Shown piece after piece: positions 36,122 to 43,380 of a DNA stretch of 64,000 bases. Within the stretch, counting starts at the first letter, position 1, and each line of letters begins with the position of its first letter. The DNA comes from Simkaniaceae bacterium (GTDB taxonomy: Bacteria > Chlamydiota > Chlamydiia > Chlamydiales > Simkaniaceae): positions 1 through 64,000 of the forward strand of contig JAPOVA010000008.1 in NCBI GenBank assembly GCA_026708385.1. The letters run 5' to 3'. The translations under genes were made by a program, and so were the position numbers. The notes below the pieces were generated by a model, which made no database searches, was not told the origin of the DNA, and saw nothing but the letters and a program-made list of their open reading frames with translations.

Positions 36122-36658
36122 TTAAACCGATGATTCGTCCACAGGCTCTTTCGCTCCACTCGGCTTGGCAAACCACGTACTAAGGCTAAACCATCCTCCC
36201 TTGGCAGGCTCGGGTTCGGGTGACGGGGACTTGGCTTTCGGTTGCTCTGTGACAATTTCTTCAAGCTCGGGCTTCTCCTTCACCTTCGATTTGCAACACC
36301 CACACCAAACCGCACGCACATCAGGATCTGCAAATGTACACGCAAGAGCACCCAGAGTAACTCCGATAGCAGCAGTACCGACGAGAGTGGCTCCAACAGC
36401 AGAACCGGTCATTCCCCCACAGAGGTATCCTATCTCCGCACCCCCATAGGCCACAGCACCTCCAACGGGAATGTTGATACAGCCAACAGTAAGCCCGGTC
36501 GCCCCACACTTATTTTCCCTCATGAAAGCCACACAGCCGACCTTGTCAGCCTTGCGAGCCACTTCAGTCTCCTTCTTGGGAAACCGCACGGGGGCATCGA
36601 CATCGGACTCTTTCGGGACCGGTTGTGAGATCATGAGAGTATCAACTGTAGTTGACAT
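36122..36658 (-). CDS. Bilobed membrane protein ending in S-S-V (copy 1)
   Basis: ATG 36658 follows GTGGAGGTAAACAAACT. The 178-residue product opens with a polar N-terminus containing P-V-P-K-E-S-D-V-D-A-P-V and E-V-A-R-K-A-D, both shared with the paralogue at 37203. A glycine-rich bilobed hydrophobic domain follows (about 50-105), then a C-G-C-C cluster and a C-terminal cytosolic-type tail, rich in Pro and Glu (E-I-V-T-E-Q-P-K-A-K-S-P-S-P-E-P). The last residues are V-D-E-S-S-V. The C-terminal S-S-V fits a class I PDZ-binding motif. A secreted inclusion-membrane protein whose tail binds a host PDZ protein is possible. Confidence 0.65.
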   Translation of the reverse strand: MSTTVDTLMISQPVPKESDVDAPVRFPKKETEVARKADKVGCVAFMRENKCGATGLTVGCINIPVGGAVAYGGAEIGYLCGGMTGSAVGATLVGTAAIGVTLGALACTFADPDVRAVWCGCCKSKVKEKPELEEIVTEQPKAKSPSPEPEPAKGGWFSLSTWFAKPSGAKEPVDESSV

Positions 36659-36938
36659 AGTTTGTTTACCTCCACATTTTATGGTGATTCATGCAACAGT
36701 ATATCATGACGCTCATGGAAAGAAAACCGAAATCGCACGACATCATACTTTTATGCAACAAAAAACGAAAAAATCACCAGCCACAAGCTTAAGTCACCGG
36801 CTCTTAACAATTAAACGTCGCCTCCGTCGTGAATCAGCCTATCGGTGCTCCCGTTGTGGCAAATTTAACAGGCTGTTACGGAAACCGCCCTCCAACGTCA
36901 CCCCTGTTATCACCCCTTCCGGGTTGTCAAAAATCCCG
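36659..36938. repeat. Intergenic region holding a 50-bp scrap of an AVNxVA gene
   Basis: Bases 36821-36871 match 35781-35831 of the neighbouring gene almost exactly (the part coding V-V-N-Q-P-I-G-A-P-V-V-A-N), after which the similarity ends. The rest of the stretch holds no gene. Confidence 0.65.
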
Positions 36939-37190
36939 TTACCGGTGACGGATAGTGTCACTAATATCCGATTGCAAAGCAACGAATGCAGGTACGATTC
37001 CCCTTCTCACACTCTCTACGGCAAACCTCACCTCAAAACCGCCGATATAAGAACGTCTGACAACCGGCTGAACTACCATGTTGACCGGAGGCGGGACTGC
37101 ATCCCGCGTGTCGGAAGGAGCCGGAGAAACCCGCCCCGTGTCAACGATATCCCGTCTATGATCAATAGACTCGATTCCCGAAGTCGCCAT
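36939..37190 (-). CDS. Small protein related to the AVNxVA family
   Basis: ATG 37190 follows AGGGAAAGAT and lies 12 bases after the stop of the gene at 37203-37811 on the same strand, suggesting an operon. The 83-residue product has P-P-P-V-N-M-V-V-Q-P-V-V-R-R, like A-V-N-N-V-A-Q-P-V-V-M-R-R of the gene at 31748, but only a weakly hydrophobic C-terminal part. It may be a degenerate or shortened member. Confidence 0.45.
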   Translation of the reverse strand: MATSGIESIDHRRDIVDTGRVSPAPSDTRDAVPPPVNMVVQPVVRRSYIGGFEVRFAVESVRRGIVPAFVALQSDISDTIRHR

Positions 37191-37202
37191 ATCTTTCCCT
37201 AC

Positions 37203-37811
37203 TTAAACCGAAGATGCATCCACGGACCCGATCGTGCCGGTCGGCTCGGCAACGAACCCACCGAGGAGACCCCACCATGCGGAACCGGTCGCCGCAGGTT
37301 CCGGCGAAGGAGGCTCGGGTCTCGGTTGCTCGGTGATCACTTCCTCAGGCTCGAGTTTTGTCTCTTCTCTCGGCCGTTTGACCCCGACACAACGCTCTAC
37401 ACACCTGCACGGTGCCGGAAAGAGCTCCTTAGTCACCTCACGTGCCCCTTTAGTAGAACAAAGCACACAGGACAAGGCTCCGCAAGCTATTCCCACACCC
37501 GAAACAGCCGGAAGCAAACTCCCCAACACCGCTCCTGTCGTTCCACCATATATCCCCCCAAACATTCCTACCGTGGTTGTGGCCGACGGCGTCAAGACAC
37601 AATCGGCAACGAGAACACCCAAGCTGACAGAATCGACTGTCTTTTCAAACGCCGTGTATCCGTATCTTCTCCGGTCGAGAACTTCTCGGGATGCCCTGTC
37701 GGCCTTGCGAGCGACTTTAGCTTCCTTCGCGGGAAGCGACACGGAAACATCCACATCAGACCCTTTCGGAACCGGCCCCGAGACAAAGGCATCACCAAAT
37801 TGAGCTACCAT
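37203..37811 (-). CDS. Bilobed membrane protein ending in S-S-V (copy 2)
   Basis: ATG 37811 follows CGGAGTGGAATC. The 202-residue product shares with the protein at 36122 an N-terminal P-V-P-K-G-S-D-V-D-V-S-V and K-V-A-R-K-A-D, a glycine-rich bilobed hydrophobic domain (about 75-125: G-M-F-G-G-I-Y-G-G-T-T-G-A-V), a cysteine cluster and an acidic Pro-rich tail. The tail ends G-S-V-D-A-S-S-V. The retained N-terminal block could be a type III secretion or chaperone-binding region. The retained last residues fit a class I PDZ ligand. Confidence 0.65.
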   Translation of the reverse strand: MVAQFGDAFVSGPVPKGSDVDVSVSLPAKEAKVARKADRASREVLDRRRYGYTAFEKTVDSVSLGVLVADCVLTPSATTTVGMFGGIYGGTTGAVLGSLLPAVSGVGIACGALSCVLCSTKGAREVTKELFPAPCRCVERCVGVKRPREETKLEPEEVITEQPRPEPPSPEPAATGSAWWGLLGGFVAEPTGTIGSVDASSV

Positions 37812-38145
37812 GATTCCACTCCGATTTCCCATTCTTCGGGCAACAGTATACCACGGGGCGGCATGGCGGAGCAAGCGTAAAGACACGGTCCTCAGAGAAA
37901 GATCAAGAGAAACGGTTTGAGACCCCGAGGCTCGACAAGAAACTATTCCGGAAACAGCCTCCCGGCATCCTGTCACGATATGAGGAGGAGGGAGAATAAT
38001 TAAGAATAAGTACGATCCGTTTCCCCGTAGACTTGAGAGGCTACGATCCGGTCGCCCGGTTTCATAGAAAAACTTTCCGATTGATCCGGAGAGTCGTTTG
38101 TTGTAATCTCTCGGCGTCACAAGAAGGAAAAGAGGGAGGAGCGTT
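37812..38145. other. Intergenic region with a scrap of the ribbon-helix-helix gene
   Basis: Plus-strand bases 38012-38068 code D-P-F-P-R-R-L-E-R-L-R-S-G-R-P-V-S and a TAG, matching the end of the partition gene at 35530. The rest holds no gene. As at 35530, an AVNxVA gene follows, so the block of partition gene and AVNxVA gene was probably duplicated. Confidence 0.6.
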
Positions 38146-38520
38146 ATGGTAAAGGAAGGAATCGCATGGGCGGTCCCCAAGACCATCGTCACACCGATGG
38201 AACACACGGATCCTACACTCGTCTTCACGAATCAACCTGTCATTGCCCCCGCCGTGGCAATCAATCATGTAGCTCAAAGACGATGGAAAGATTGTAAAAA
38301 GGTGGCCGGTATCGCAACGGTTGTGTTTGGCGAGGCTTTGATAGGTGTCGGTTGTGCGGCGGGGATGGCGGCCCTTACGGAGGAGATAGCCGGAAAAATG
38401 GGAGCAACGGTTGCTGTCATGGAAGGGGCGGTCAGGGGAGCGGGAATTTTGGCGGCCCTTTGTACGTTCGGGGTTATTTGGGTAACGGCCGAATGCTTAA
38501 CAAATATAGGCTCAACTTGA
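38146..38520 (+). CDS. AVNxVA-type membrane-associated protein (copy 5)
   Basis: ATG 38146 follows GAGGGAGGAGCGTT. The 124-residue product has T-N-Q-P-V-I-A-P-A-V-A-I-N-H-V-A-Q-R at about 29-46. A bilobed hydrophobic domain follows (A-L-I-G-V-G-C-A-A-G-M-A-A-L and A-G-I-L-A-A-L-C-T-F-G-V-I-W-V). It aligns along its length with the proteins at 35728 and 39307. No signal peptide; Inc-like layout. Confidence 0.65.
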   Translation: MVKEGIAWAVPKTIVTPMEHTDPTLVFTNQPVIAPAVAINHVAQRRWKDCKKVAGIATVVFGEALIGVGCAAGMAALTEEIAGKMGATVAVMEGAVRGAGILAALCTFGVIWVTAECLTNIGST

Positions 38521-38529
38521 TCGGGGAAC

Positions 38530-38895
38530 TTGTCGCGAAAGGATGAGGGGCGGGAATTTTTCATCGACCTTCCGTTCCACCATCGCAAACCGAGATCTCT
38601 TGCGGCCTTCGAGCTAAAGGTGTCGGACTTCAAGCCGGAGTACGTGGGCAAGATGCGGTTCTACCTCGCCGTCTTGGATGACACGGTACGACTCAAGGAC
38701 GAGAACCCCTCAGTCGGGATCATTCTTTGCAAGAGCAAAAACAAGACCGTTGTCGAATATGCACTGAGAGACACGAGTAAACCGATCAACATCGCTTCGT
38801 ACCGCTTGGGGACCGAGTTGCCGGCACATCCGAAGGGTGCGTTGCCTTCCCCCGGGCCAATGCGGAAACTCCTTGAAAATATCGAGGACGATTAG
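38530..38895 (+). pseudogene. C-terminal half of a DUF1016 (YhcG-type) nuclease
   Basis: The frame codes F-F-I-D-L-P-F-H-H-R, A-A-F-E-L-K-V-S-D-F-K-P-E-Y-V-G-K-M, F-Y-L-A-V-L-D-D, N-P-S-V-G-I-I-L-C-K-S-K-N-K, V-E-Y-A-L-R-D-T. This is the PDDEXK-type nuclease part of DUF1016/YhcG proteins, with the catalytic D ... E-L-K visible. The N-terminal half, about 200 residues in the family, is missing, and no start codon with a ribosome site is present. It is a truncated mobile or defence-associated gene. Confidence 0.75.
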
Positions 38896-39099
38896 GCGTT
38901 TATCGCTCCTTGCGATTTCCATGGTACCCGGAGGGGGCCCCCCCGAACGCTGATTTCTTTCGTTGGTTTGTCCGATCCCGGTACGTGTCGTTTCGAACTT
39001 TGTCTTCCGCAAGGTTGCCGTTGTTTACGAGGGGTTGATGTGATATGCCCCTCCACCCTAAGTCATTGAACCCTCGAGGGGGGGGGCGTAGGTAGTGGC
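38896..39099. other. Intergenic stretch before a DNA-binding gene remnant
   Basis: No gene is seen. GAGGGG and CCCCTC at about 39030-39054 could pair, but there is no T-run and no gene ending nearby that needs a terminator. Confidence 0.35.
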
Positions 39100-39291
39100 G
39101 ATAGGTGGATGGCAGGGGCCCGTGCGGCCTATGGGCGAGGAAGTGGGTACGGCCACATGGCTCGATAAGGTTCCGAGAGAGCCACCCCTTCGATGCAATC
39201 CCCCTTCCGGAAGGAGAGAAGCGGAGGAAATGTACTAAAAGAGGAGAAACGTGCGGTCGTAGATTATGCCTTGGGGGTGAGGGCAACTGAG
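39100..39291 (+). pseudogene. 5' remnant of the helix-turn-helix/NLS gene family
   Basis: The stretch aligns with 24225-24420, the region around the first nuclear signal of the DNA-binding gene. The basic cluster is recognisable (G-E-K-R-R-K-C-T-K-R), followed in another frame by V-V-D-Y-A-L-G-V-R-A-T, compare V-M-D-Y-A-V-D-V-R-K-T. A frameshift and the abrupt end show it is dead. Confidence 0.55.
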
Positions 39292-39306
39292 ATGACATGG
39301 TACATT

Positions 39307-39855
39307 TCACTTGTTCAAACCCTTGAGGTAACACGCTAGTGTTGCCACAGCAATTCCCACTATACAGAGACCCCCCAAGCCTCCTACCCCTCCGGCTACC
39401 CCGTCTACGACAGCAACCTTGGCTCCCATCCCTTCAGCTATCTCCGCCGCACCTAATGTCATCCCCACTATGCAACCGCCACCTATCAAGCCGTCGGTAA
39501 CTAGAGTCCCCATGGCAATGGCCCCACACTTATGCTCTCCGGACCACTTTTGAACCACATTATCGGCTACAACGGCGGGTGCAATGTGATTCGCCACAGC
39601 GGGAGCGACTACAGGCTGATTAACGACGGGGGCGACTAAAGGCTGATTAACGACGGGAGCGACTACAGGCTGATTAACGACGGGAGCGACTACAGGCTGA
39701 TTAACGACGGGGGCGACTACAGGCTGATTAACGACGGGGGCGACTACAGGCTGATTAACGACGGGGGCGACTACAGGCTGATTAACGACGGGGGCGACGT
39801 TTCCCGGCTGCCGGCCGATTACAACAACTGTGGGTGACTCTATTGGTCCTACCAT
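39307..39855 (-). CDS. AVNxVA-type protein with seven V-V-N-Q-P repeats (copy 6)
   Basis: ATG 39855 follows GGAGGGGATC and matches the start of the gene at 35728 (M-V-G-P-I). After a short Pro/Val-rich N-terminus there are seven 9-residue repeats (consensus V-V-N-Q-P-V-V-A-P), where the gene at 35728 has one. A-V-A-N-H-I-A-P-A-V-V-A-D-N-V-V-Q-K follows, then a bilobed hydrophobic C-terminal domain (G-L-I-G-G-G-C-I-V-G-M-T-L-G and G-V-G-G-L-G-G-L-C-I-V-G-I-A-V). Such repeat expansion in an exposed region suggests a length-variable binding surface. Confidence 0.7.
   Translation of the reverse strand: MVGPIESPTVVVIGRQPGNVAPVVNQPVVAPVVNQPVVAPVVNQPVVAPVVNQPVVAPVVNQPVVAPVVNQPLVAPVVNQPVVAPAVANHIAPAVVADNVVQKWSGEHKCGAIAMGTLVTDGLIGGGCIVGMTLGAAEIAEGMGAKVAVVDGVAGGVGGLGGLCIVGIAVATLACYLKGLNK
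39601..39789 (-). repeat. Seven 27-bp coding tandem repeats
   Basis: Seven near-identical 27-base units (plus-strand form GGCTGATTAACGACGGGAGC plus GACTACA) encode V-V-N-Q-P-V-V-A-P. Differences are single bases (GGGAGC or GGGGGC; one ACTAAA). The units follow head to tail without spacers. Such arrays change copy number readily by slippage. Confidence 0.9.
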
Positions 39856-39930
39856 GATCCCCTCCACTTTCCCGTGTCACCGAAAGAACAGTATGTTCTC
39901 TCCCAACATTGCAGTCAAGGTTCGGGGCTA
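39855..39930 (-). promoter_or_regulatory. Leader conserved with the 35728 gene
   Basis: On the minus strand the bases before ATG 39855 read ATAGCCCCGAACCTTGAC ... GGGAGAGAACATACTG ... and match 35645-35727 in order and spacing. Confidence 0.55.
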
Positions 39931-40069
39931 TCCGGCTCCTGACTATCGGGGGTAAGATCGATCTTTTGACCCCCCAACAGGGATTTGGAAATGAGCTCTT
40001 CCACAGCCTCTTCGATGAGGTTATCGTGTGCATATTTATTTTTATACCAATCGATGATTCCACAACCGG

Positions 40070-40305
40070 AGAGGGCACAGAGGGTTTTTACCGAAGGGCA
40101 AAAGGCAAGGGTAGCGGACTACCGGTTTGACGAATTCGATGGGGAATCGTTCCCGAAATGTGCCCGGAAGGGTAATCTCCGTAAGAGTACCCTAATCGAT
40201 TGGGTGACCGAACGTGACTCGCAGGAGGGGACTCCGGATACGACGGAATGGTCCGGGAGCTCTCCTGAGGCGACCGCTTCCGATAGGATGGAGGAGCCTC
40301 TCAAA
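40070..40305 (+). pseudogene. Remnant of the helix-turn-helix gene family (second motif)
   Basis: The frame codes R-V-F-T-E-G-Q-K-A-R-V-A-D-Y, then S-F-P-K-C-A-R-K-G-N-L-R-K-S-T-L-I-D-W-V. It aligns with R-S-F-T-E-G-Q-K-R-R-T-V-V-Y and S-V-E-K-C-A-R-K-C-N-V ... W-I-D-E in the protein at 24105. The N-terminal parts are absent and the frame runs on into unrelated sequence. It may have been joined originally to the remnant at 39100, with the gene at 39307 inserted between. Confidence 0.55.
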
Positions 40306-40673
40306 CTGAGGAAGGGGTTTTCTTGGCGTAATCCTTACACAATGAGAGATTTCTATTCTTCCCATAGGGAAGACGAAAAGTTGCGGGCACTGTCTGCAAA
40401 AAGTAGCCGGACTCACAACGCGGCTATCCTATCCAAGTGCAAAACCCCTACTGAGAGAGCTTTACATCAAAACATCTCTTCGGCACGGGTAGACACACAG
40501 TGTCTTGGTTCATCACACAGGGGGCGGAAGTGTTGAAGCGACGGCGTTGGCCCGATCGAACTTCAAAGAGCGGTTGCCTACCAACTTGCAACCGGAAGCG
40601 ATTCCGACAACCAAGGATGAGTACGCATTGGTTTTCCGGCCCCCTTTATCAAGAATTGCGTTGAAACGCTCGT
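40306..40673. other. Gene-poor stretch
   Basis: An open frame continues from the upstream remnant, but its product resembles nothing in the window and has no independent start. Nothing else is supported. Confidence 0.4.
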
Positions 40674-40830
40674 TCTCCGATTTGCGCGTCGTGCCGATGT
40701 TGCAGACAAACTGCTTTGCCGATCCGGAGGTCCTTATCGCCGTTCTATGAGACGCGTTTTCTCCGATTTGAGCGTCTTGCCTTTGCCACCGAACAATTGC
40801 TTCGCCGATTTGACGATCTTTATCGCCGTT
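40674..40830. repeat. Diverged 87-bp direct duplication at the 3' end of the 40734 gene
   Basis: TCTCCGATTTGCGCGTCGTG (from 40674) and TCTCCGATTTGAGCGTCTTG (from 40761) begin two similar stretches that both end in TTATCGCCGT. The right copy codes, on the minus strand, the C-terminal A-I-K-I-V-K-S-A-K-Q-L-F-G of the small protein at 40734. The left copy lies past its stop codon. Confidence 0.65.
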
Positions 40831-40964
40831 TCCGTTTTACTACTTCTGACAAGGGCCTCACCGGAAACATGGCTACCTCCTGCAGTCGTCCCGTAGGAGG
40901 AGGAGGATGAATGGGGGAAATTGAGCAATGGGGTTTTAACGGTTTTATTAACTACTGTAGACAT
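40734..40964 (-). CDS. Small basic protein with Ser-rich N-terminus
   Basis: ATG 40964 follows GTGAGGTGTGT. The 76-residue product opens M-S-T-V-V-N-K-T-V-K-T-P and has a serine run (S-S-S-S-S-Y-G-T-T). It ends in a strongly basic part (K-G-K-T-L-K-S-E-K-T-R-L-I-E-R-R). No hydrophobic segment is seen. The duplicated 3' sequence suggests it was once longer. Function unknown. Confidence 0.45.
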   Translation of the reverse strand: MSTVVNKTVKTPLLNFPHSSSSSYGTTAGGSHVSGEALVRSSKTETAIKIVKSAKQLFGGKGKTLKSEKTRLIERR

Positions 40965-41277
40965 ACACACCTCACATTTTTTAGGTTGTTAATATATTGA
41001 TAATAACAAATAGACTATTTATTTGTAAATACCCGAATATGTATTATTTAGATAAAAAATTTATTCACTTTCATCATGGAATATCAACCTACCGAGTATG
41101 TCACCGGAAAAAGGTAGAATCCGACGCGACCGGGCACTTACTCAAAAAGCCTTGCAACCTGTCCGTCCGAGGTCGGGTTGGCACCGTACATGTTTGTTGC
41201 CCTCTGCAAGGGGTGTGTTTACGGCGACTCCCGTGAGACGGCGATGGAAAGGGGAATGATTCTGCCAAGGAAGAAGG
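40965..41277. other. Intergenic region, A/T-rich at its left end
   Basis: No gene is supported. Bases 40980-41080 are strongly A/T-rich and could hold the promoter of the small gene at 40734 on the minus strand. Confidence 0.45.
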
Positions 41278-41526
41278 ATGGGGAAAAACGGACGACGGAA
41301 CCCCTCCACGAAAAAGGTCGAGCCACCGGCCGATACAAAACACATCCCGCTCTCGGATGGTGATCCGGAAGAGGGTGACGGTGACCCGACGGAAATCACA
41401 CTCGAACCGCCCGCGCCACCACCGTCCGAAGAAATGGGGATCGGGCAACTCGAACCAAAGGGAGGGAAAACCGGCCAACAGCCCCGAAGTCATCATTCGT
41501 ATCGATCACGAGCACAGGGAATGTGA
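41278..41526 (+). CDS. Possible small acidic, proline-rich protein
   Basis: ATG 41278 stands behind AAGGAAGAAGG. The 82-residue frame begins basic (G-K-N-G-R-R-N-P-S-T-K-K) and continues with an acidic, Pro-rich stretch (G-D-P-E-E-G-D-G-D-P-T-E-I-T-L-E-P-P-A-P-P-P). That composition is not expected by chance on this strand, but there is no relative in the window. Its 3' end approaches the convergent gene at 41552. Low confidence. Confidence 0.3.
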   Translation: MGKNGRRNPSTKKVEPPADTKHIPLSDGDPEEGDGDPTEITLEPPAPPPSEEMGIGQLEPKGGKTGQQPRSHHSYRSRAQGM

Positions 41527-41551
41527 AACCCGAGTCGATACGAACGAGTCT

Positions 41552-41791
41552 TTAAAACGACAACCCGGGTCTACCAAAGATGCGCGTCACGACAAACGCA
41601 ATGACCAAGGGAGACATGGCAACTCCCAACTCGATTCCGCTAAGCAAACGCGGTCGCCCCAACCAAACGCCGGACAAAATGTGCAATACGGACAGGGCAA
41701 CCGACGCAATCTTAGTGACCCGACTCAATTCTCCGAGGTAGCCATGCATCCCGGGCATCGTCAGCCTCGAGCTCAAGAAAGGAACAGACAT
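41552..41791 (-). CDS. Hydrophobic partner of the MSC family (copy 2)
   Basis: ATG 41791 follows GGGAGTTGTTG, a site nearly the same as in the copy at 44279 (GGGAGGTGTTG). The 79-residue product reads M-S-V-P-F-L-S-S-R-L-T-M-P-G, then G-Y-L-G-E, then a hydrophobic stretch I-A-S-V-A-L-S-V-L-H-I-L-S-G-V-W-L-G with an R-P-R-L-L-S-G-I end. A second hydrophobic stretch follows near the C-terminus. It lies 95 bases downstream of an MSC-family gene on the same strand, as do its two relatives. Confidence 0.6.
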   Translation of the reverse strand: MSVPFLSSRLTMPGMHGYLGELSRVTKIASVALSVLHILSGVWLGRPRLLSGIELGVAMSPLVIAFVVTRIFGRPGLSF

Positions 41792-41886
41792 CAACAACTC
41801 CCGTTTCAGGAAAAGGGGTCATTATCTATGTAGGACGTCTTTCATGCAAGAAAAGATTTGTCGCACTTGCCCGATAGTTGACACCT

Positions 41887-42645
41887 CTAGCGGGTGTCTT
41901 CGGCTACCTCAATGTAGCCCCTCTCGGACAAGCTGTCGGGCCAAGGACCTAAGGGCCTCGACATAATTGCGCCCAACGTACCTACAATAAGGACATCTAT
42001 CCGATCATCTTCACCTTTGCCAATCACTTCATCCGTAGGATCCTCATCCCGTACGATCCCGTCGGGAACGCATTCACACTCCCGCGACAACCGCACAACA
42101 AGACTACTCTCGGAAGCACCGAGACTTGCAACCATCGACGGTAACACCTTCTCTTTCTCCTCGGCCTGATTGTTCCCTCCCTCTTCAATGATCGGAACGG
42201 CCGGGGGGTGGGAAACGGACGAACGCCCCGTTGCCGGGGCATCAGCCCCCCTCTCCACATCCGACGTCTTGAGATGTGTCGTCGTCAACCCCTCAGCTAC
42301 ACTCTCCTCCCGCCTCGACCCGGCAAGAAGTCTGCCGAACTCCTCAACAGGCTCGGATTCGACTTCCCCTCCCTGCGATGGCGACAGCGTGACAATCTTA
42401 GCAGATAGCTTCGATGCATCCTGTTGGAGAGACCTATCGGATTGCTGATAGAGCACCGTCGTGCACCCCTCGGAAGGAACCGCTACGGAAACGATCTGCT
42501 CACCGGGCCCCAACGAGTCTTCGACCAAGTCCGAAATCCTTTCGGAGACCTTTTCTTCCGGAAAGGGACACCTCGTTCCCTCTTCCTCAACACTCCGTGT
42601 CGGGGAACCATTCCGTGAACTTTTAAAACAACCAAAACAAGACAT
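41887..42645 (-). CDS. MSC-family protein (long form, copy 1)
   Basis: ATG 42645 follows GAGGAGGAAAA. The 252-residue product opens M-S-C-F-G-C-F-K-S-S and is about two thirds identical by eye to the first half of the protein at 43381 (V-S-E-R-I-S-D-L-V, R-T/C-T-V-L-Y-Q-Q-S-D-R-S-L-Q-Q-D, K-I-V-T-L-S-P). The C-terminal half is acidic and less conserved (D-G-I-V-R-D-E-D-P-T-D-E-V-I-G-K). No signal peptide or membrane helix is seen. The early cysteines resemble palmitoylation sites of eukaryotic proteins, but this is speculation. It forms a cassette with the hydrophobic protein at 41552. Confidence 0.68.
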   Translation of the reverse strand: MSCFGCFKSSRNGSPTRSVEEEGTRCPFPEEKVSERISDLVEDSLGPGEQIVSVAVPSEGCTTVLYQQSDRSLQQDASKLSAKIVTLSPSQGGEVESEPVEEFGRLLAGSRREESVAEGLTTTHLKTSDVERGADAPATGRSSVSHPPAVPIIEEGGNNQAEEKEKVLPSMVASLGASESSLVVRLSRECECVPDGIVRDEDPTDEVIGKGEDDRIDVLIVGTLGAIMSRPLGPWPDSLSERGYIEVAEDTR

Positions 42646-42859
42646 TTTTCCTCCTCGAGATTGATCGTCCCGGAGAGGGTATCATACGCGGGGTATGCGA
42701 GACAAGTCGGTAGGGAAAAACGGCAGACGCCAACCGTGTAACCACCGTTGCTACAACCCCCCGTCGTATGACTCTGAGGCCCCCTCGTCTCGCCTCCTCG
42801 GCGTGCGGAAACTCATAAATAAGTGGAAATGATACCGGGTGTCCCGTGCCTTCCTCCAC

Positions 42860-43105
42860 CTAAACCGACGACGCATCCACGGACTCGGCCGTTTCACTTG
42901 GCTTGGCAAACCACCCACCGGAGAGACTCCACCATGTGGGGACGGTCGGCTCGGGCTCGGGCAACGGAGACTCGGACTTCGGTTGCTCGGCGATCACTTC
43001 CTCAAGCTCGGGGTTTGTCTCCTCCCCGGCCCTTCGGCCCCGACAGCGCCCTATACACCCGCAGTTTTCGCAAAGAACTCCTTAGATGTCTCACGCCCCC
43101 TCTAG
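42860..43105 (-). pseudogene. C-terminal remnant of an S-S-V-ending membrane protein gene
   Basis: Read leftward the sequence codes C-G-C-I-G-R-C, E-E-T-N-P-E-L-E-E-V-I-A-E-Q-P-K, then a Pro-rich acidic stretch, W-F-A-K-P-S-E-T-A-E-S-V-D-A-S-S-V and TAG at 42862-42860. This is the tail of the family at 36122 and 37203, including the last S-V-D-A-S-S-V. The N-terminal and hydrophobic parts are missing and stop codons precede the cysteine cluster. Confidence 0.75.
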
Positions 43106-43380
43106 TAGCACAAATCGATCTCCTCTCAAACTCACCAAGCCAATCATCTACGGCCCTCTCTTATGAATCGGGAGAAGAGGAGGGCATATGCTTTGGGAAT
43201 GCGTGAGCTTGTCACCGAGCCGGAAATGAGGAGGGGAGACGAGAGCGTTTCAGGGCCGTGCAACGGGGAATGGCGACAACGGTGGCACACGATTGGCGTC
43301 TGCCGTTTTTCCTTACCGGCTTGTCTCGCATGCTCTGAGTGTGGTACCCTTCCCGGAATTACCGATCCCAAGGAGGAAAG

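Noticed and set aside
36471-37880. Long plus-strand open frame of 469 codons
   Set aside because: It runs antisense to two minus-strand genes with ribosome sites and paralogues; its translation is Arg/Pro/Ser-rich without pattern.
39601-39789. Regular short repeats resembling a CRISPR array
   Set aside because: Units are head to tail without spacers, stay in frame and encode V-V-N-Q-P-V-V-A-P within a gene that has a good ribosome site and paralogues.
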